A stretch of DNA of 6,919 bases from Campylobacteraceae bacterium (GCA_031282125.1 JAITEH010000110.1:1-6919), one strand, 5' to 3'. Shown: positions 1 to 5,961, counted from the first letter of the stretch. Numbers and translations are program-made. Notes: a model not told the origin generated them from the letters alone.

Positions 1-2063
1 GATAGATTCTCTTCAAACCACTTTCTTTTATATACGGGCTCTATCGTCTGCGTAGTGCCTACGAGTATGGAGATGGAGCTTGTGGGCGCGATAGCCATGA
101 GATAGCCGTTGCGCATACCGTCTCTTTTGACTTTCTCTTTTAGTTTGTCCCAGTCGTAACTGTATCCGAAAAGTCCGCCTCTATCCACAAGTCTTTTTGC
201 ATTTTCGTTTGCTATATCTACAGGGAAAATTCCCTTGCTCCATTTTGAGCCGTCAAATTCGGGATAAGCGCCTTTTTCCAAGCTTAGATTGCTTGAAGCT
301 TTTATGGCGTTGTAGCTTATCGTCTCCATTATCTCGTCTATCTTTGCAAGATGGTCGTATCCGCCCCATGCGATGCCATTTTCTGCCAGCATTTGCGCTT
401 CTCCCATGATGCCAAGCCCTACGGCGCGAGAGAGGAGGTTGGTGTGCTTGACTTTGGCATGAGGATAGAAGTTAAGGTCTATGACATTGTCAAGCATTCT
501 GACGGCGATGGGCACGACTCTTTCTATGTCATCTTTTGTATTTACTTTCGAGAGATTTATGCTTGCCAGATTGCAGACGGCGGTTTTGCCCTCTTTCAGG
601 GCTTTTTCCACGATAAATATCTCTTTGCCGTCGATAGTATCCAGCGCGGTAATTTTTTTGGCTTTTTTCGTGATGCCGTTGTCTGTTTTGACATCGTCGT
701 TCTCTTCGAACAATCTCTCCCCACCGTCGTTAAAAACAACTTTTGTCATGTAGTGGTTTGGTTTGGTGTTTTGAAATATCTCCGTGCAGAGGTTCGAACT
801 TCTGATGATGCCTGTGTGGTCATTTGGATTTGCTCTGTTTGCATTATCTTTGAAGCACAAAAATGGACTTCCAGACTCAAAATAGTTAGTCAATATCTTT
901 TTCCAAAGCTCTTTTGCTTTGATGAACTCTTTTGGCGTTTCGGGATTTTTCTCATACTCTTCATATCTTTTTTCAAACGCTTCGCCGTAAAGCTCGCACA
1001 AATCAGGCGTATCAAAAGGGTCAAAAAGCGTCCACATCGCGTCTTGCTCTATGCGCTTCATGAAAAGGTCGTTTATCCAAAGGGCAGGGAAGAGCTCATG
1101 CGTGCGGCGTCTCTCTTCGCCGGAATTTTTCTTCAGATCCAAAAAGTCCGATATATCCATGTGCCAAGGCTCTGCGTAAACTGCTATAGCGCCTTTTCTT
1201 GTGCCAAGCTGATCAACCGCAACCGCGATGTCATTTGTGATTTTTAGAAATGGTATAACGCCGCCAGCGGCATTTTTGTGTCCGTCTATCATGCTGCCCA
1301 TAGCCCGCACCAAACTCCAATCCCAGCCGATGCCGCCGCCGTATTTGCTAAGAAGCGACATCTCTTTGAAACTGTCAAAGATGCCTTCTATATTGTCAGG
1401 AGTCGAGCCGACATAGCATGAACTTAACTGATGACGCGCCGTCCTTGCGTTTGAGAGGGTAGGGGTGGCGGGCATAACTTCAAATCTGCTTATCAAATCG
1501 TAAAACTTTTTCGCCCAATCCTGCGAATTGAACTCATTCTGCGCCAAAAACATAGCTATCGCCATGAACATATGCTGAGGAAGCTCTATGGGCTCGCCTT
1601 TACGGTTTTTCAGCAAATACCTGTCATGCAGAGTCTTTACGCCAAGGTAAGTGAACTGCAAATCGCGCGACACATCTATATAGCTGTTGAGATCGTCCAA
1701 ATCATACTTCTCTTTGAGTCCCAAAACGATGCGCCCCTCTTTTTCGCCTTTTTCGAAATAATCCTTCAAATGCCCATATCCCGAAAAGCCGTTCACTCTG
1801 TGATAAAGGTCGTACAAAAACAGTCTTGCGGCTACAAATGTCCAGTTTGGTCTGTCTATGTCTATCTTATCTACGGCTGTTTTTATGAGGGTTTGCTGTA
1901 TCTCGGCGGTAGTTATCTGGTCGCGGAACTGTATTTTGGCGTCCACTTCAAGCTCACTCAGGCTGACATTGTCCAATCCCTCAACAGCGGACGAGGTGTA
2001 TTTTTTGATTTTTGAGACATCAAGCGGTTCTGTTCTGCCGCTCCTTTTTATGACGGTAAGCAT
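1..2063 (-). CDS. nrdA: Ribonucleoside-diphosphate reductase class Ia, alpha (large) subunit, 3' end outside the window
   Basis: This subunit reduces ribonucleoside diphosphates to deoxyribonucleotides in the cytoplasm, together with the radical-generating beta subunit NrdB, which is not in this window. The frame is open from ATG (2061-2063) to the window edge, giving 687 codons; family members run to about 760-790 residues, so the C-terminal part with the tyrosine pair and shuttle cysteines is missing. Residues 1-90 (MLTVIKRSGRTEPLD onward) form one ATP-cone for activity control. By comparison with the E. coli enzyme I see the first redox cysteine at Cys216 (LSSCYVG), the active-site motif NLCTE with Asn424, Cys426 (thiyl radical site) and Glu428, and the second redox cysteine at Cys497 (AVCNLAS). 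About residues 655-680 read MRNGYLMAIAPTSSIS and IEPVYK, typical of the family. A stretch of about 48 extra residues lies between Cys426 and Cys497. The start overlaps the purB stop, so the two are probably co-transcribed. The identification is firm. Confidence 0.97.
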   Translation of the reverse strand, partial: MLTVIKRSGRTEPLDVSKIKKYTSSAVEGLDNVSLSELEVDAKIQFRDQITTAEIQQTLIKTAVDKIDIDRPNWTFVAARLFLYDLYHRVNGFSGYGHLKDYFEKGEKEGRIVLGLKEKYDLDDLNSYIDVSRDLQFTYLGVKTLHDRYLLKNRKGEPIELPQHMFMAIAMFLAQNEFNSQDWAKKFYDLISRFEVMPATPTLSNARTARHQLSSCYVGSTPDNIEGIFDSFKEMSLLSKYGGGIGWDWSLVRAMGSMIDGHKNAAGGVIPFLKITNDIAVAVDQLGTRKGAIAVYAEPWHMDISDFLDLKKNSGEERRRTHELFPALWINDLFMKRIEQDAMWTLFDPFDTPDLCELYGEAFEKRYEEYEKNPETPKEFIKAKELWKKILTNYFESGSPFLCFKDNANRANPNDHTGIIRSSNLCTEIFQNTKPNHYMTKVVFNDGGERLFEENDDVKTDNGITKKAKKITALDTIDGKEIFIVEKALKEGKTAVCNLASINLSKVNTKDDIERVVPIAVRMLDNVIDLNFYPHAKVKHTNLLSRAVGLGIMGEAQMLAENGIAWGGYDHLAKIDEIMETISYNAIKASSNLSLEKGAYPEFDGSKWSKGIFPVDIANENAKRLVDRGGLFGYSYDWDKLKEKVKRDGMRNGYLMAIAPTSSISILVGTTQTIEPVYKRKWFEENL

Positions 2064-2080
2064 TAGTTTTTCTTCTCCCC
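2061..2080 (-). promoter_or_regulatory. purB/nrdA junction: TAATG overlap with upstream Shine-Dalgarno
   Basis: Read on the minus strand, the purB stop TAA (2065-2063) and the nrdA start ATG (2063-2061) share one A. A purine-rich GGGGAG (2080-2075) lies inside the purB end, 11 bases before the ATG, a slightly long spacing. This arrangement suggests that ribosomes finishing purB reinitiate on nrdA. Confidence 0.75.
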
Positions 2081-3403
2081 AAAGACGCGATTAAAGATTT
2101 TATCTACATTTTTTGTGTAATACTCATACTCAAAGCATGAGCGTATTTTCTCTTCTGTAAGTTTTGCTCTCAAGTCATTGTCTAAAAGCAGATTTTGCAA
2201 AAAGAGGCTTTCATTTTTTTCATTTACTGCAGCTTTTCCCTGCTGCAAATCCTCCCAGACTTTCATGGCGTTTCTTTGGACTATCTTATACGCCTCTTCT
2301 CTTGATACGCCTTGCACTGGAAGTTCCAGTAAAATGCGCTGAGAGAAGACAAGTCCGCCCGTGAGATTTAGGTTTTTTAGCATATTTTTGGGATAAACAA
2401 GAAGATTTTCGATAAGAGAACTTAGCCTTAAAAGCATAAAATCCGTCGTTATGAAAGCGTCAGGCAGTATAAATCTCTCAACGGAGCTGTGGCTTATATC
2501 CCGCTCATGCCACAAAGCGACATTTTCTAAAGCAGGCTGCGCGTAACTTCTTATCATGCGGCAAAGTCCCGTGATATTTTCGCTGAGCACTGGGTTTCTT
2601 TTGTGCGGCATGGCAGAGCTTCCTTTTTGTCCTTTTGAGAAAAACTCTTCCGCTTCGTAAACTTCCGTGCGCTGATAGTGGCGTATCGCTACGGCTATCT
2701 TTTCGCATGAAGCGGCAAGCAGAGCGAGTGCGTTAAAAAGCGCGGCGTAGCGGTCTCTTTGGATTATTTGATTTGAGGCTGGGGCAGGGGAGAGGTTAAG
2801 CTCAGCGCAGACTATCTCTTCAAGTTCAACGGGAGCGTGCGCAAAGTTACCCATGGCTCCGCTTATTTTTCCTACGCTCACTACGTTTTTTACATGCAGT
2901 AGATTTTCAAGGCTTCTTTTTATCTCGTCATGCCATATCGCAAGGACAAGACCAAATGTTATCGGTTCGCCGTGTATGCCATGACTGCGTCCCACCATCA
3001 ATGTGTATTTGTGTTCGTCGGCTCTTTTTTTGAGAGCGTTCAAAAGCGTCTTTACATCTTCGATAATAAGCTCAAGAGACTCTTTGATTTGCAGTGCGAC
3101 AGCCGTATCTATACAATCAGAGCTTGTCATACCGTAATGCACAAAGCGGCTCTCTTCTCCCAAACTCTCGGACACAGAGGTCAAAAATGCTATCACGTCA
3201 TGCTTCGTCTCTTTTTCTATCGTTTCGATTCTATCTATATCAAATGCGGCGTTTTTTAGTATCTTTTCGCAGTCATCGTTTGGTATAAGTCCCAATCTGT
3301 TCCAAGCTTTAACGGCTGATTTTTCGACTTTAAGCCACGCGTCATATTTGGCTTTGACAGTCCACTTCTCTTTCATCTGTTCTCTCGAATATCGTTCCAC
3401 CAT
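2063..3403 (-). CDS. purB: Adenylosuccinate lyase
   Basis: This enzyme of the fumarase/aspartase superfamily releases fumarate in two steps of purine synthesis: SAICAR to AICAR, and adenylosuccinate to AMP. It is a cytoplasmic homotetramer. The 446-residue protein is full length for the short bacterial type (about 430-450). Visible landmarks are His68 (KHDV), GMTSSD at 91-96, catalytic His141 in GRSHGIHGEPITFG (138-151) and the signature loop GSSAMPHKRNP at 261-271 with catalytic Ser263; from memory the histidines fall at the same numbers as in the Bacillus subtilis enzyme. The ATG at 3401-3403 is preceded by AAAGG (3416-3412) at 8 bases spacing, and the N-terminus MVERYSREQM is typical. It is the first gene of a purB-nrdA pair and diverges from the pseudouridine synthase across 113 bases. 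Nothing looks damaged. Confidence 0.97.
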   Translation of the reverse strand: MVERYSREQMKEKWTVKAKYDAWLKVEKSAVKAWNRLGLIPNDDCEKILKNAAFDIDRIETIEKETKHDVIAFLTSVSESLGEESRFVHYGMTSSDCIDTAVALQIKESLELIIEDVKTLLNALKKRADEHKYTLMVGRSHGIHGEPITFGLVLAIWHDEIKRSLENLLHVKNVVSVGKISGAMGNFAHAPVELEEIVCAELNLSPAPASNQIIQRDRYAALFNALALLAASCEKIAVAIRHYQRTEVYEAEEFFSKGQKGSSAMPHKRNPVLSENITGLCRMIRSYAQPALENVALWHERDISHSSVERFILPDAFITTDFMLLRLSSLIENLLVYPKNMLKNLNLTGGLVFSQRILLELPVQGVSREEAYKIVQRNAMKVWEDLQQGKAAVNEKNESLFLQNLLLDNDLRAKLTEEKIRSCFEYEYYTKNVDKIFNRVFGEKKN

Positions 3404-3516
3404 AAATAAAGCCTTTAAAAGATATAATTAGATTTTGTATTTTCTACAATAGGGATAAATACATGCATAATTTGTTTTTAATTGAACACGAAATTCTACC
3501 CAAAAGCGAGTAAAAC
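3404..3516. promoter_or_regulatory. Divergent promoter region between purB and the pseudouridine synthase gene
   Basis: This AT-rich gap must hold promoters for both directions. On the plus strand a perfect TATAAT (3423-3428) is a good -10 box for the pseudouridine synthase gene, giving a leader of roughly 80 bases; there is no clear -35, which is common in Campylobacterota, whose vegetative promoters rely on the -10. A second plus-strand candidate is TACAAT (3445-3450). On the minus strand TTGTAG, 17 bases, TATATC can be read toward purB, but it would put the transcript start almost on the ribosome binding site, so I do not trust it. No operator palindrome stands out. Confidence 0.5.
3423..3428 (+). 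promoter_or_regulatory. Candidate -10 box (TATAAT) for the plus-strand gene pair
   Basis: A perfect TATAAT lies 89 bases before the TTG start of the pseudouridine synthase gene. No convincing -35 is present. It is the best match in the divergent gap, but in sequence this AT-rich chance occurrence is possible. Confidence 0.4.
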
Positions 3517-3519
3517 TTG
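3506..3519 (+). promoter_or_regulatory. Ribosome binding site and TTG start of the pseudouridine synthase gene
   Basis: GCGAG (3506-3510) is a modest Shine-Dalgarno six bases before TTG (3517-3519). An in-frame TAA at 3511-3513 rules out any start further upstream. The next in-frame ATG (3598-3600) would remove much of the N-terminal S4-like region, so TTG is the sensible start. Confidence 0.65.
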
Positions 3520-4434
3520 CCTTATATTTCAAAAGATTTTATATTAGATGAGCCTGTCAAAGCATGGGTATTTTTAGTACATCAGCTTGGGTTTAGCATG
3601 AGAGAAGCGCAAAGAGCAATAGATAGAAAGCAACTGCTGCAAGAGGGCGAAATAGTCAAAAGAAAATCCGACATAGTAAGTAAAACCGTAACGCTTTTGA
3701 TGTACGAGCCGCACCCTAGAGGATTACAGCCCATATATGAAAATGAGTTTTTTGCCGTTTTTGATAAGCCAAGCGGAGTTTTGGCGCACCCAAGAGACAG
3801 AACGACCGCGTACTCTTTAAATGATGAGATAAAATATCTCTACGGCAAGAATGCAAATATAGTTCACAGACTTGACAAAGAGACGAGCGGCTTACTTATG
3901 GTCTCGAAAAATAAAAATGAAGAGAGTACGCTCAAAAAACTTTTTGAAGAGAAGAGGGTGCAAAAAGAGTATATCGCGCTTGCCAAAGGAGAGATAAAAG
4001 AGCCACTTATCATAAAAGCGCCGATATTGGTCAATAGCAATTACGACGAGATAAAATTGAAAGTTTGCATAGATGCGCGCGGCAAAGATGCAGTTACAAA
4101 AATCATTCCGATAAAATATTTTGAAGATTTGAATGCTACTTTGGTAAGAGCAGTTCCGAAGACAGGGCGGCAGCATCAGATAAGAGCACATTTGTTTCAC
4201 GTGGAACATTCCATAGTCGGCGACCCGATTTATGGTCAGAGTGCACAAGCGGGAGCTGATTATTTGGACGGCAAATTGAGTTTGGAAGAGAGGATAAGAT
4301 TGTGCGGGGCGTCAAGAGTTTTGCTTCATGCGCAAACGCTTCTCTTTACATATAAGGATTTTGAGTATAATTTAAATTCAAATTACAACGCGATTGCAGA
4401 GTTTGAAAAAATATTTAGAATGGAGAACAGATGA
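3517..4434 (+). CDS. RluA-family pseudouridine synthase, probably acting on 23S rRNA
   Basis: Enzymes of this family convert specific uridines in RNA to pseudouridine without a cofactor. The 305-residue protein has an S4-like RNA-binding region at about 14-60, then the RluA catalytic domain: FDKPSGVLAHP at 82-92, the active-site motif HRLDKETSGLLMVSK at 117-131 with catalytic Asp120, GRQHQIRAHL at 217-226 and GDPIYG at 235-240. Length and domain order fit RluC/RluD-type enzymes, but which uridine is modified cannot be told from the sequence. The start codon is TTG, because a stop lies two codons upstream and the next ATG would cut into the S4-like region. It is the first gene of a tight plus-strand pair, its TGA overlapping the next ATG. 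It corresponds by position to Cj0022c of Campylobacter jejuni, from memory. Confidence 0.92.
   Translation: MPYISKDFILDEPVKAWVFLVHQLGFSMREAQRAIDRKQLLQEGEIVKRKSDIVSKTVTLLMYEPHPRGLQPIYENEFFAVFDKPSGVLAHPRDRTTAYSLNDEIKYLYGKNANIVHRLDKETSGLLMVSKNKNEESTLKKLFEEKRVQKEYIALAKGEIKEPLIIKAPILVNSNYDEIKLKVCIDARGKDAVTKIIPIKYFEDLNATLVRAVPKTGRQHQIRAHLFHVEHSIVGDPIYGQSAQAGADYLDGKLSLEERIRLCGASRVLLHAQTLLFTYKDFEYNLNSNYNAIAEFEKIFRMENR
4422..4434 (+). promoter_or_regulatory. Ribosome binding site and ATGA overlap between the plus-strand pair
   Basis: GGAG (4422-4425) lies five bases before the ATG at 4431-4433. That ATG overlaps the TGA of the upstream gene as ATGA, so the second gene is probably translationally coupled to the first. 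Confidence 0.8.
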
Positions 4435-5048
4435 AAGGGAGCGTTATCTTCGAAGGGCAGGAACTATTTCCAAGTAAAGTGGTCTGCGTGGGCAGAAATT
4501 ATAAAGAACATATAGATGAGTTAAAAAACGAGATACCTTCATCTATGGTGCTTTTTTTGAAACCAAACTCTTCTATCTCGAAAGAGCTTTATTATATAAG
4601 TGAAGATTGTCACTACGAGTGTGAAATCTCTTTTTTGATTAAAAATGGCAAAATTGCCGCTGTCGCTCTTGGACTTGACCTTACAAAAAGGGATTTGCAA
4701 AAAGCTCTTAAAACCAAAGGATTGCCGTGGGAGAGAGCAAAAGCGTTTGATAATGCCGCTGTTTTCGGAGAGTTCATAGCTATAGATGAGGTCGATACTC
4801 TGAATTTCGAGCTTTTTATCAACGGCGAATTAAAGCAAAAAGGCTTTACGGAAGAGATGATTTATAAACCTTTGGAGATTTTGAAAGAGATAAGCAGCTT
4901 CATGAGCTTGGTCGATAATGATATAGTGATGAGCGGCACTCCAAGCGGAGTAGGGCGATATAAAGAGGGCGATACATTTCATGCTAAATTGTTTCAAAAA
5001 GAGAAATTGATAAAAGAGTATATTTGGAGCGTTAAAGGAGAGAAGTAG
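4431..5048 (+). CDS. Fumarylacetoacetate hydrolase (FAH) family protein, FAHD1/YcgM-like
   Basis: Members of this family use a divalent metal to cleave or decarboxylate acylpyruvate-like 2-oxo acids; FAHD1 relatives act on acylpyruvates and oxaloacetate. The 205-residue protein shows the FAHD1 landmarks in order: VCVGRNYKEHIDE with the catalytic His27 and Glu30, LFLKP at 41-45, metal ligands Glu63 and Glu65 in YECE, Asp83 in GLDLTKRDLQ, KGLPWERAKAF at 96-106 and MSGTPSGVGRYKEGD at 167-181. All predicted metal ligands are present, so it should be active. It is slightly short (FAHD1 is about 220 residues): the stretch between the ExE motif and the aspartate is about ten residues shorter than in FAHD1. 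The substrate cannot be read from the sequence, and it shares an operon with an RNA-modifying enzyme that gives no clue. By position it corresponds to Cj0021c of Campylobacter jejuni, from memory. Confidence 0.9.
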   Translation: MKGSVIFEGQELFPSKVVCVGRNYKEHIDELKNEIPSSMVLFLKPNSSISKELYYISEDCHYECEISFLIKNGKIAAVALGLDLTKRDLQKALKTKGLPWERAKAFDNAAVFGEFIAIDEVDTLNFELFINGELKQKGFTEEMIYKPLEILKEISSFMSLVDNDIVMSGTPSGVGRYKEGDTFHAKLFQKEKLIKEYIWSVKGEK

Positions 5049-5079
5049 TCTATGTGGCGCATGTTTTTATGCATTTTGG

Positions 5080-5123
5080 AAGACTGTTACGCTGAGCGCG
5101 TTGCCTCACATGCACACAGTCTT
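5080..5123. repeat. 8-bp inverted repeat downstream of the FAH-family gene
   Basis: AAGACTGT (5080-5087) pairs perfectly with ACAGTCTT (5116-5123) across a 28-base loop, abutting repeat A1. It lies 31 bases past the stop codon. There is no T-run after it, so a terminator role is uncertain. A weaker GCAT/ATGC hairpin followed by ATTTT lies at 5059-5077. Confidence 0.45.
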
Positions 5124-5124
5124 T

Positions 5125-5151
5125 GGATTGCTTCGCTTCGCTCGCAATGAC
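5125..5151 (+). repeat. Family A palindromic repeat, copy A1
   Basis: The copy begins GGATTGC and ends GCAATGAC, with outer arms ATTGC (5127-5131) and GCAAT (5144-5148). The inside consists of TTCGC units and forms only a 2-bp inner stem, the shortest in the family. Confidence 0.75.
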
Positions 5152-5164
5152 AACTGCACCTATT

Positions 5165-5212
5165 TCTGTCATTCCCGCGACCAAACGGTAAGCTTACGAA
5201 GTAAGCGCATAT
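5165..5212 (-). repeat. Family C hairpin repeat, copy C1
   Basis: Read on the minus strand it runs from ATATGCGC through a perfect hairpin (GCTTAC, loop TTC, GTAAGC; plus positions 5192-5206) to GGTCGCGGGAATGACAGA. It matches copy C2 at about 31 of 39 positions before the shared GAATGAC end; four of the differences are two compensating pairs in the stem. Its second stem is poorer than in C2 and C3. Confidence 0.7.
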
Positions 5213-5244
5213 TGCGAGGGAAAATGCACTGCGAGGAAATGCAG
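5211..5244 (-). repeat. Degenerate family A fragments in tandem
   Basis: TGCGAGGGAAAATGCA (5213-5228) is followed directly by TGCGAGGAAATGCA (5230-5243), a near-exact direct repeat differing by two single-base gaps. The second lies in a CTGC/GCAG hairpin (5229-5232 with 5241-5244). ATTGCGAGG is the family A left end, so this looks like decayed or partial A copies abutting C1. Confidence 0.5.
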
Positions 5245-5260
5245 AAACACGCCACATTCC

Positions 5261-5286
5261 GTCATTCCCGCGCAGGCGGGAATCTA
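5261..5286 (-). repeat. Family B (dRS3-like) palindrome, copy B1
   Basis: ATTCCCGC (5264-5271) and GCGGGAAT (5276-5283) form a perfect 8-bp stem with loop GCAG, flanked by GTC on the left. It fits the neisserial dRS3 pattern of ATTCCC, eight bases, GGGAAT. Confidence 0.85.
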
Positions 5287-5293
5287 AACTACT

Positions 5294-5327
5294 TGTCATT
5301 GCGAGTCGCAAAGCGACGAAGCAATGA
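5294..5327 (-). repeat. Family A palindromic repeat, copy A2
   Basis: Outer arms ATTGC (5298-5302) and GCAAT (5321-5325) enclose an inner stem GTCGC/GCGAC with loop AAA (5305-5317), with internal loops GA and GAA between the two stems. The 28-base core is identical to copy A4 in the opposite orientation. The left flank is TGTC; the right end is GCAATGA instead of GCAATCC. Confidence 0.85.
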
Positions 5328-5509
5328 AATAAATAGTAATCTTTAAACCCACGCATTTGTGTCGCCGAAGTATTTTTAATTTTGCGAGGATAAAGCGTGA
5401 GGACTTGTTTGAAGTTGTTGCTTGCAACAACGAGTCCCGCAACGCCCGAGCAAAACAAAAATACGAGGGTATCCGAAGGACGACACAACCGCGTGGCAAG
5501 TTCTTTGCC

Positions 5510-5533
5510 TCTTTCTTGCTTGTTCAAGAAAGA
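5510..5533. repeat. 9-bp hairpin within the large element
   Basis: TCTTTCTTG (5510-5518) and CAAGAAAGA (5525-5533) pair perfectly around the loop CTTGTT. On the plus strand it is followed after three bases by the 24-bp palindrome. Confidence 0.8.
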
Positions 5534-5536
5534 TGG

Positions 5537-5560
5537 TCGCTAAAACCTAGGTTTTAGCGA
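5537..5560. repeat. 24-bp perfect palindrome
   Basis: The left half TCGCTAAAACCT is the exact reverse complement of the right half AGGTTTTAGCGA, with no spacer and CCTAGG at the centre. No T-run follows on the plus strand, so it does not look like an intrinsic terminator. It closes the right end of the large element and could be a protein-binding site or a DNA hairpin end. Confidence 0.85.
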
Positions 5561-5604
5561 AACAAAGGAATTGAAGATGTTTTTGTGGAAATAATAGAGA
5601 AGAT

Positions 5605-5629
5605 GGATTCCCGCCTACGCTGGAATGAC
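5605..5629 (+). repeat. Family B (dRS3-like) palindrome, copy B2
   Basis: GGATTCCCGC, loop CTAC, then GCTGGAAT and GAC. One stem base differs (T at 5621 where the perfect form has G), so this stem has one mismatch. It shares a 24-base stretch from GAGAAGATGG to CCTACGC with the B5 locus. Confidence 0.8.
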
Positions 5630-5638
5630 AGAGAAACT

Positions 5639-5670
5639 GGATTGCCGCGCCGAAAGCGGCTCGCAATGAC
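5639..5670 (+). repeat. Family A palindromic repeat, copy A3
   Basis: Outer arms ATTGC (5641-5645) and GCAAT (5663-5667) enclose an inner stem GCCG/CGGC with loop AAAG (5649-5660). Flanks are GG on the left and GACGGA on the right. The inner stem differs completely from that of A2 and A4 but remains paired. It follows B2 after nine bases. Confidence 0.8.
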
Positions 5671-5715
5671 GGAGAAAGTAGAATCTATCATTATTTCTTT
5701 TACATATAGAGTAAT

Positions 5716-5740
5716 GGATTCCCGCTTACGCGGGAATGAC
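5716..5740 (+). repeat. Family B (dRS3-like) palindrome, copy B3
   Basis: ATTCCCGC (5718-5725) and GCGGGAAT (5730-5737) form a perfect 8-bp stem with loop TTAC, between GG and GACGGA. Confidence 0.85.
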
Positions 5741-5756
5741 GGAATACATGTGGTTG

Positions 5757-5783
5757 TCAATTGTGAACATGGTTCACTATTGA
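5757..5783. repeat. 12-bp hairpin with one mismatch
   Basis: TCAATTGTGAAC (5757-5768) and GTTCACTATTGA (5772-5783) pair except for one T-T mismatch, with loop ATG. It lies between B3 and A4 and resembles neither family in sequence. Confidence 0.75.
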
Positions 5784-5793
5784 TATTCTTTCT

Positions 5794-5826
5794 GGATTGC
5801 TTCGTCGCTTTGCGACTCGCAATGAC
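5794..5826 (+). repeat. Family A palindromic repeat, copy A4
   Basis: Outer arms ATTGC (5796-5800) and GCAAT (5819-5823) enclose the GTCGC/GCGAC inner stem. The 28-base core is the exact reverse complement of A2 at 5298-5325, so A2 and A4 form an inverted pair around the large element. Confidence 0.85.
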
Positions 5827-5859
5827 GGAATTTGGAACAAAGTGTTGCCTTCCTTTTCT

Positions 5860-5885
5860 GTCATTCCCGTGAAAACGGGAATCCA
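5860..5885 (-). repeat. Family B (dRS3-like) palindrome, copy B4
   Basis: ATTCCCGT (5863-5870) and ACGGGAAT (5875-5882) form a perfect 8-bp stem with loop GAAA. The innermost pair is T-A where other copies have C-G, a compensated change. Flanks are GTC on the left and CCA on the right. Confidence 0.85.
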
Positions 5886-5961
5886 AAAGAATAAATATTT
5901 TAGATTCTTGTACACTTGTAGCGTATTATCCGCGATAGAATGACAAATTATAAGGTGATTC

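Larger units (their letters stand above)
5349..5560. repeat. Large multi-hairpin element of unknown identity
   Basis: Positions 5349-5496 fold into one extended stem: CCACGC 5349-5354 with GCGTGG 5491-5496; TTGTGTCG 5357-5364 with CGACACAA 5481-5488; TATTTTT 5371-5377 with AAAAATA 5457-5463; TTTTGC 5380-5385 with GCAAAA 5450-5455; GCGT 5395-5398 with ACGC 5442-5445; GGACT 5401-5405 with AGTCC 5433-5437; and the apical hairpin GTTGTTG 5414-5420 with CAACAAC 5425-5431, loop CTTG. The largest internal loop has CCGAAG on both sides (5365-5370 and 5473-5478). After it come GGCAA/TTGCC (5495-5509), TCTTTCTTG/CAAGAAAGA (5510-5533) and a 24-bp palindrome (5537-5560). All of this was found by eye, not by a folding program. 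It could be a non-autonomous palindromic mobile element or a structured RNA; strand is unknown, and I recognise no family. Confidence 0.7.

Noticed and set aside
351..2015. Long plus-strand frames (up to 298 codons) opposite nrdA
   Set aside because: They are antisense shadows of a clearly identified gene; their sequence is Phe/Cys-rich and matches no family.
3420..3450. TTGTAG, 17 bases, TATATC as the purB promoter
   Set aside because: The resulting transcript start would fall on the Shine-Dalgarno sequence, leaving almost no leader.
5349..5560. Integron attC site or retron msr-msd RNA
   Set aside because: I find no proper RYYYAAC/GTTRRRY core sites at the stem ends, no integrase and no reverse transcriptase in the window.
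5349..5560. tRNA, tmRNA or other common RNA gene
   Set aside because: No cloverleaf, no CCA end and no T-loop-like sequence; the extended single stem fits none of the RNAs I know.
5537..5560. Intrinsic terminator
   Set aside because: The perfect palindrome is AT-rich with no loop, and the plus strand continues AACAAAGG without a T-run.
5087..5886. Open frames of 66-146 codons across the repeat island on both strands
   Set aside because: They read through the palindromes and give repeat-derived strings (SRLRGNDG, HCERSEAIQ, LDCFVALRLAMT); frames overlap on both strands, have no ribosome binding sites and show no domain.
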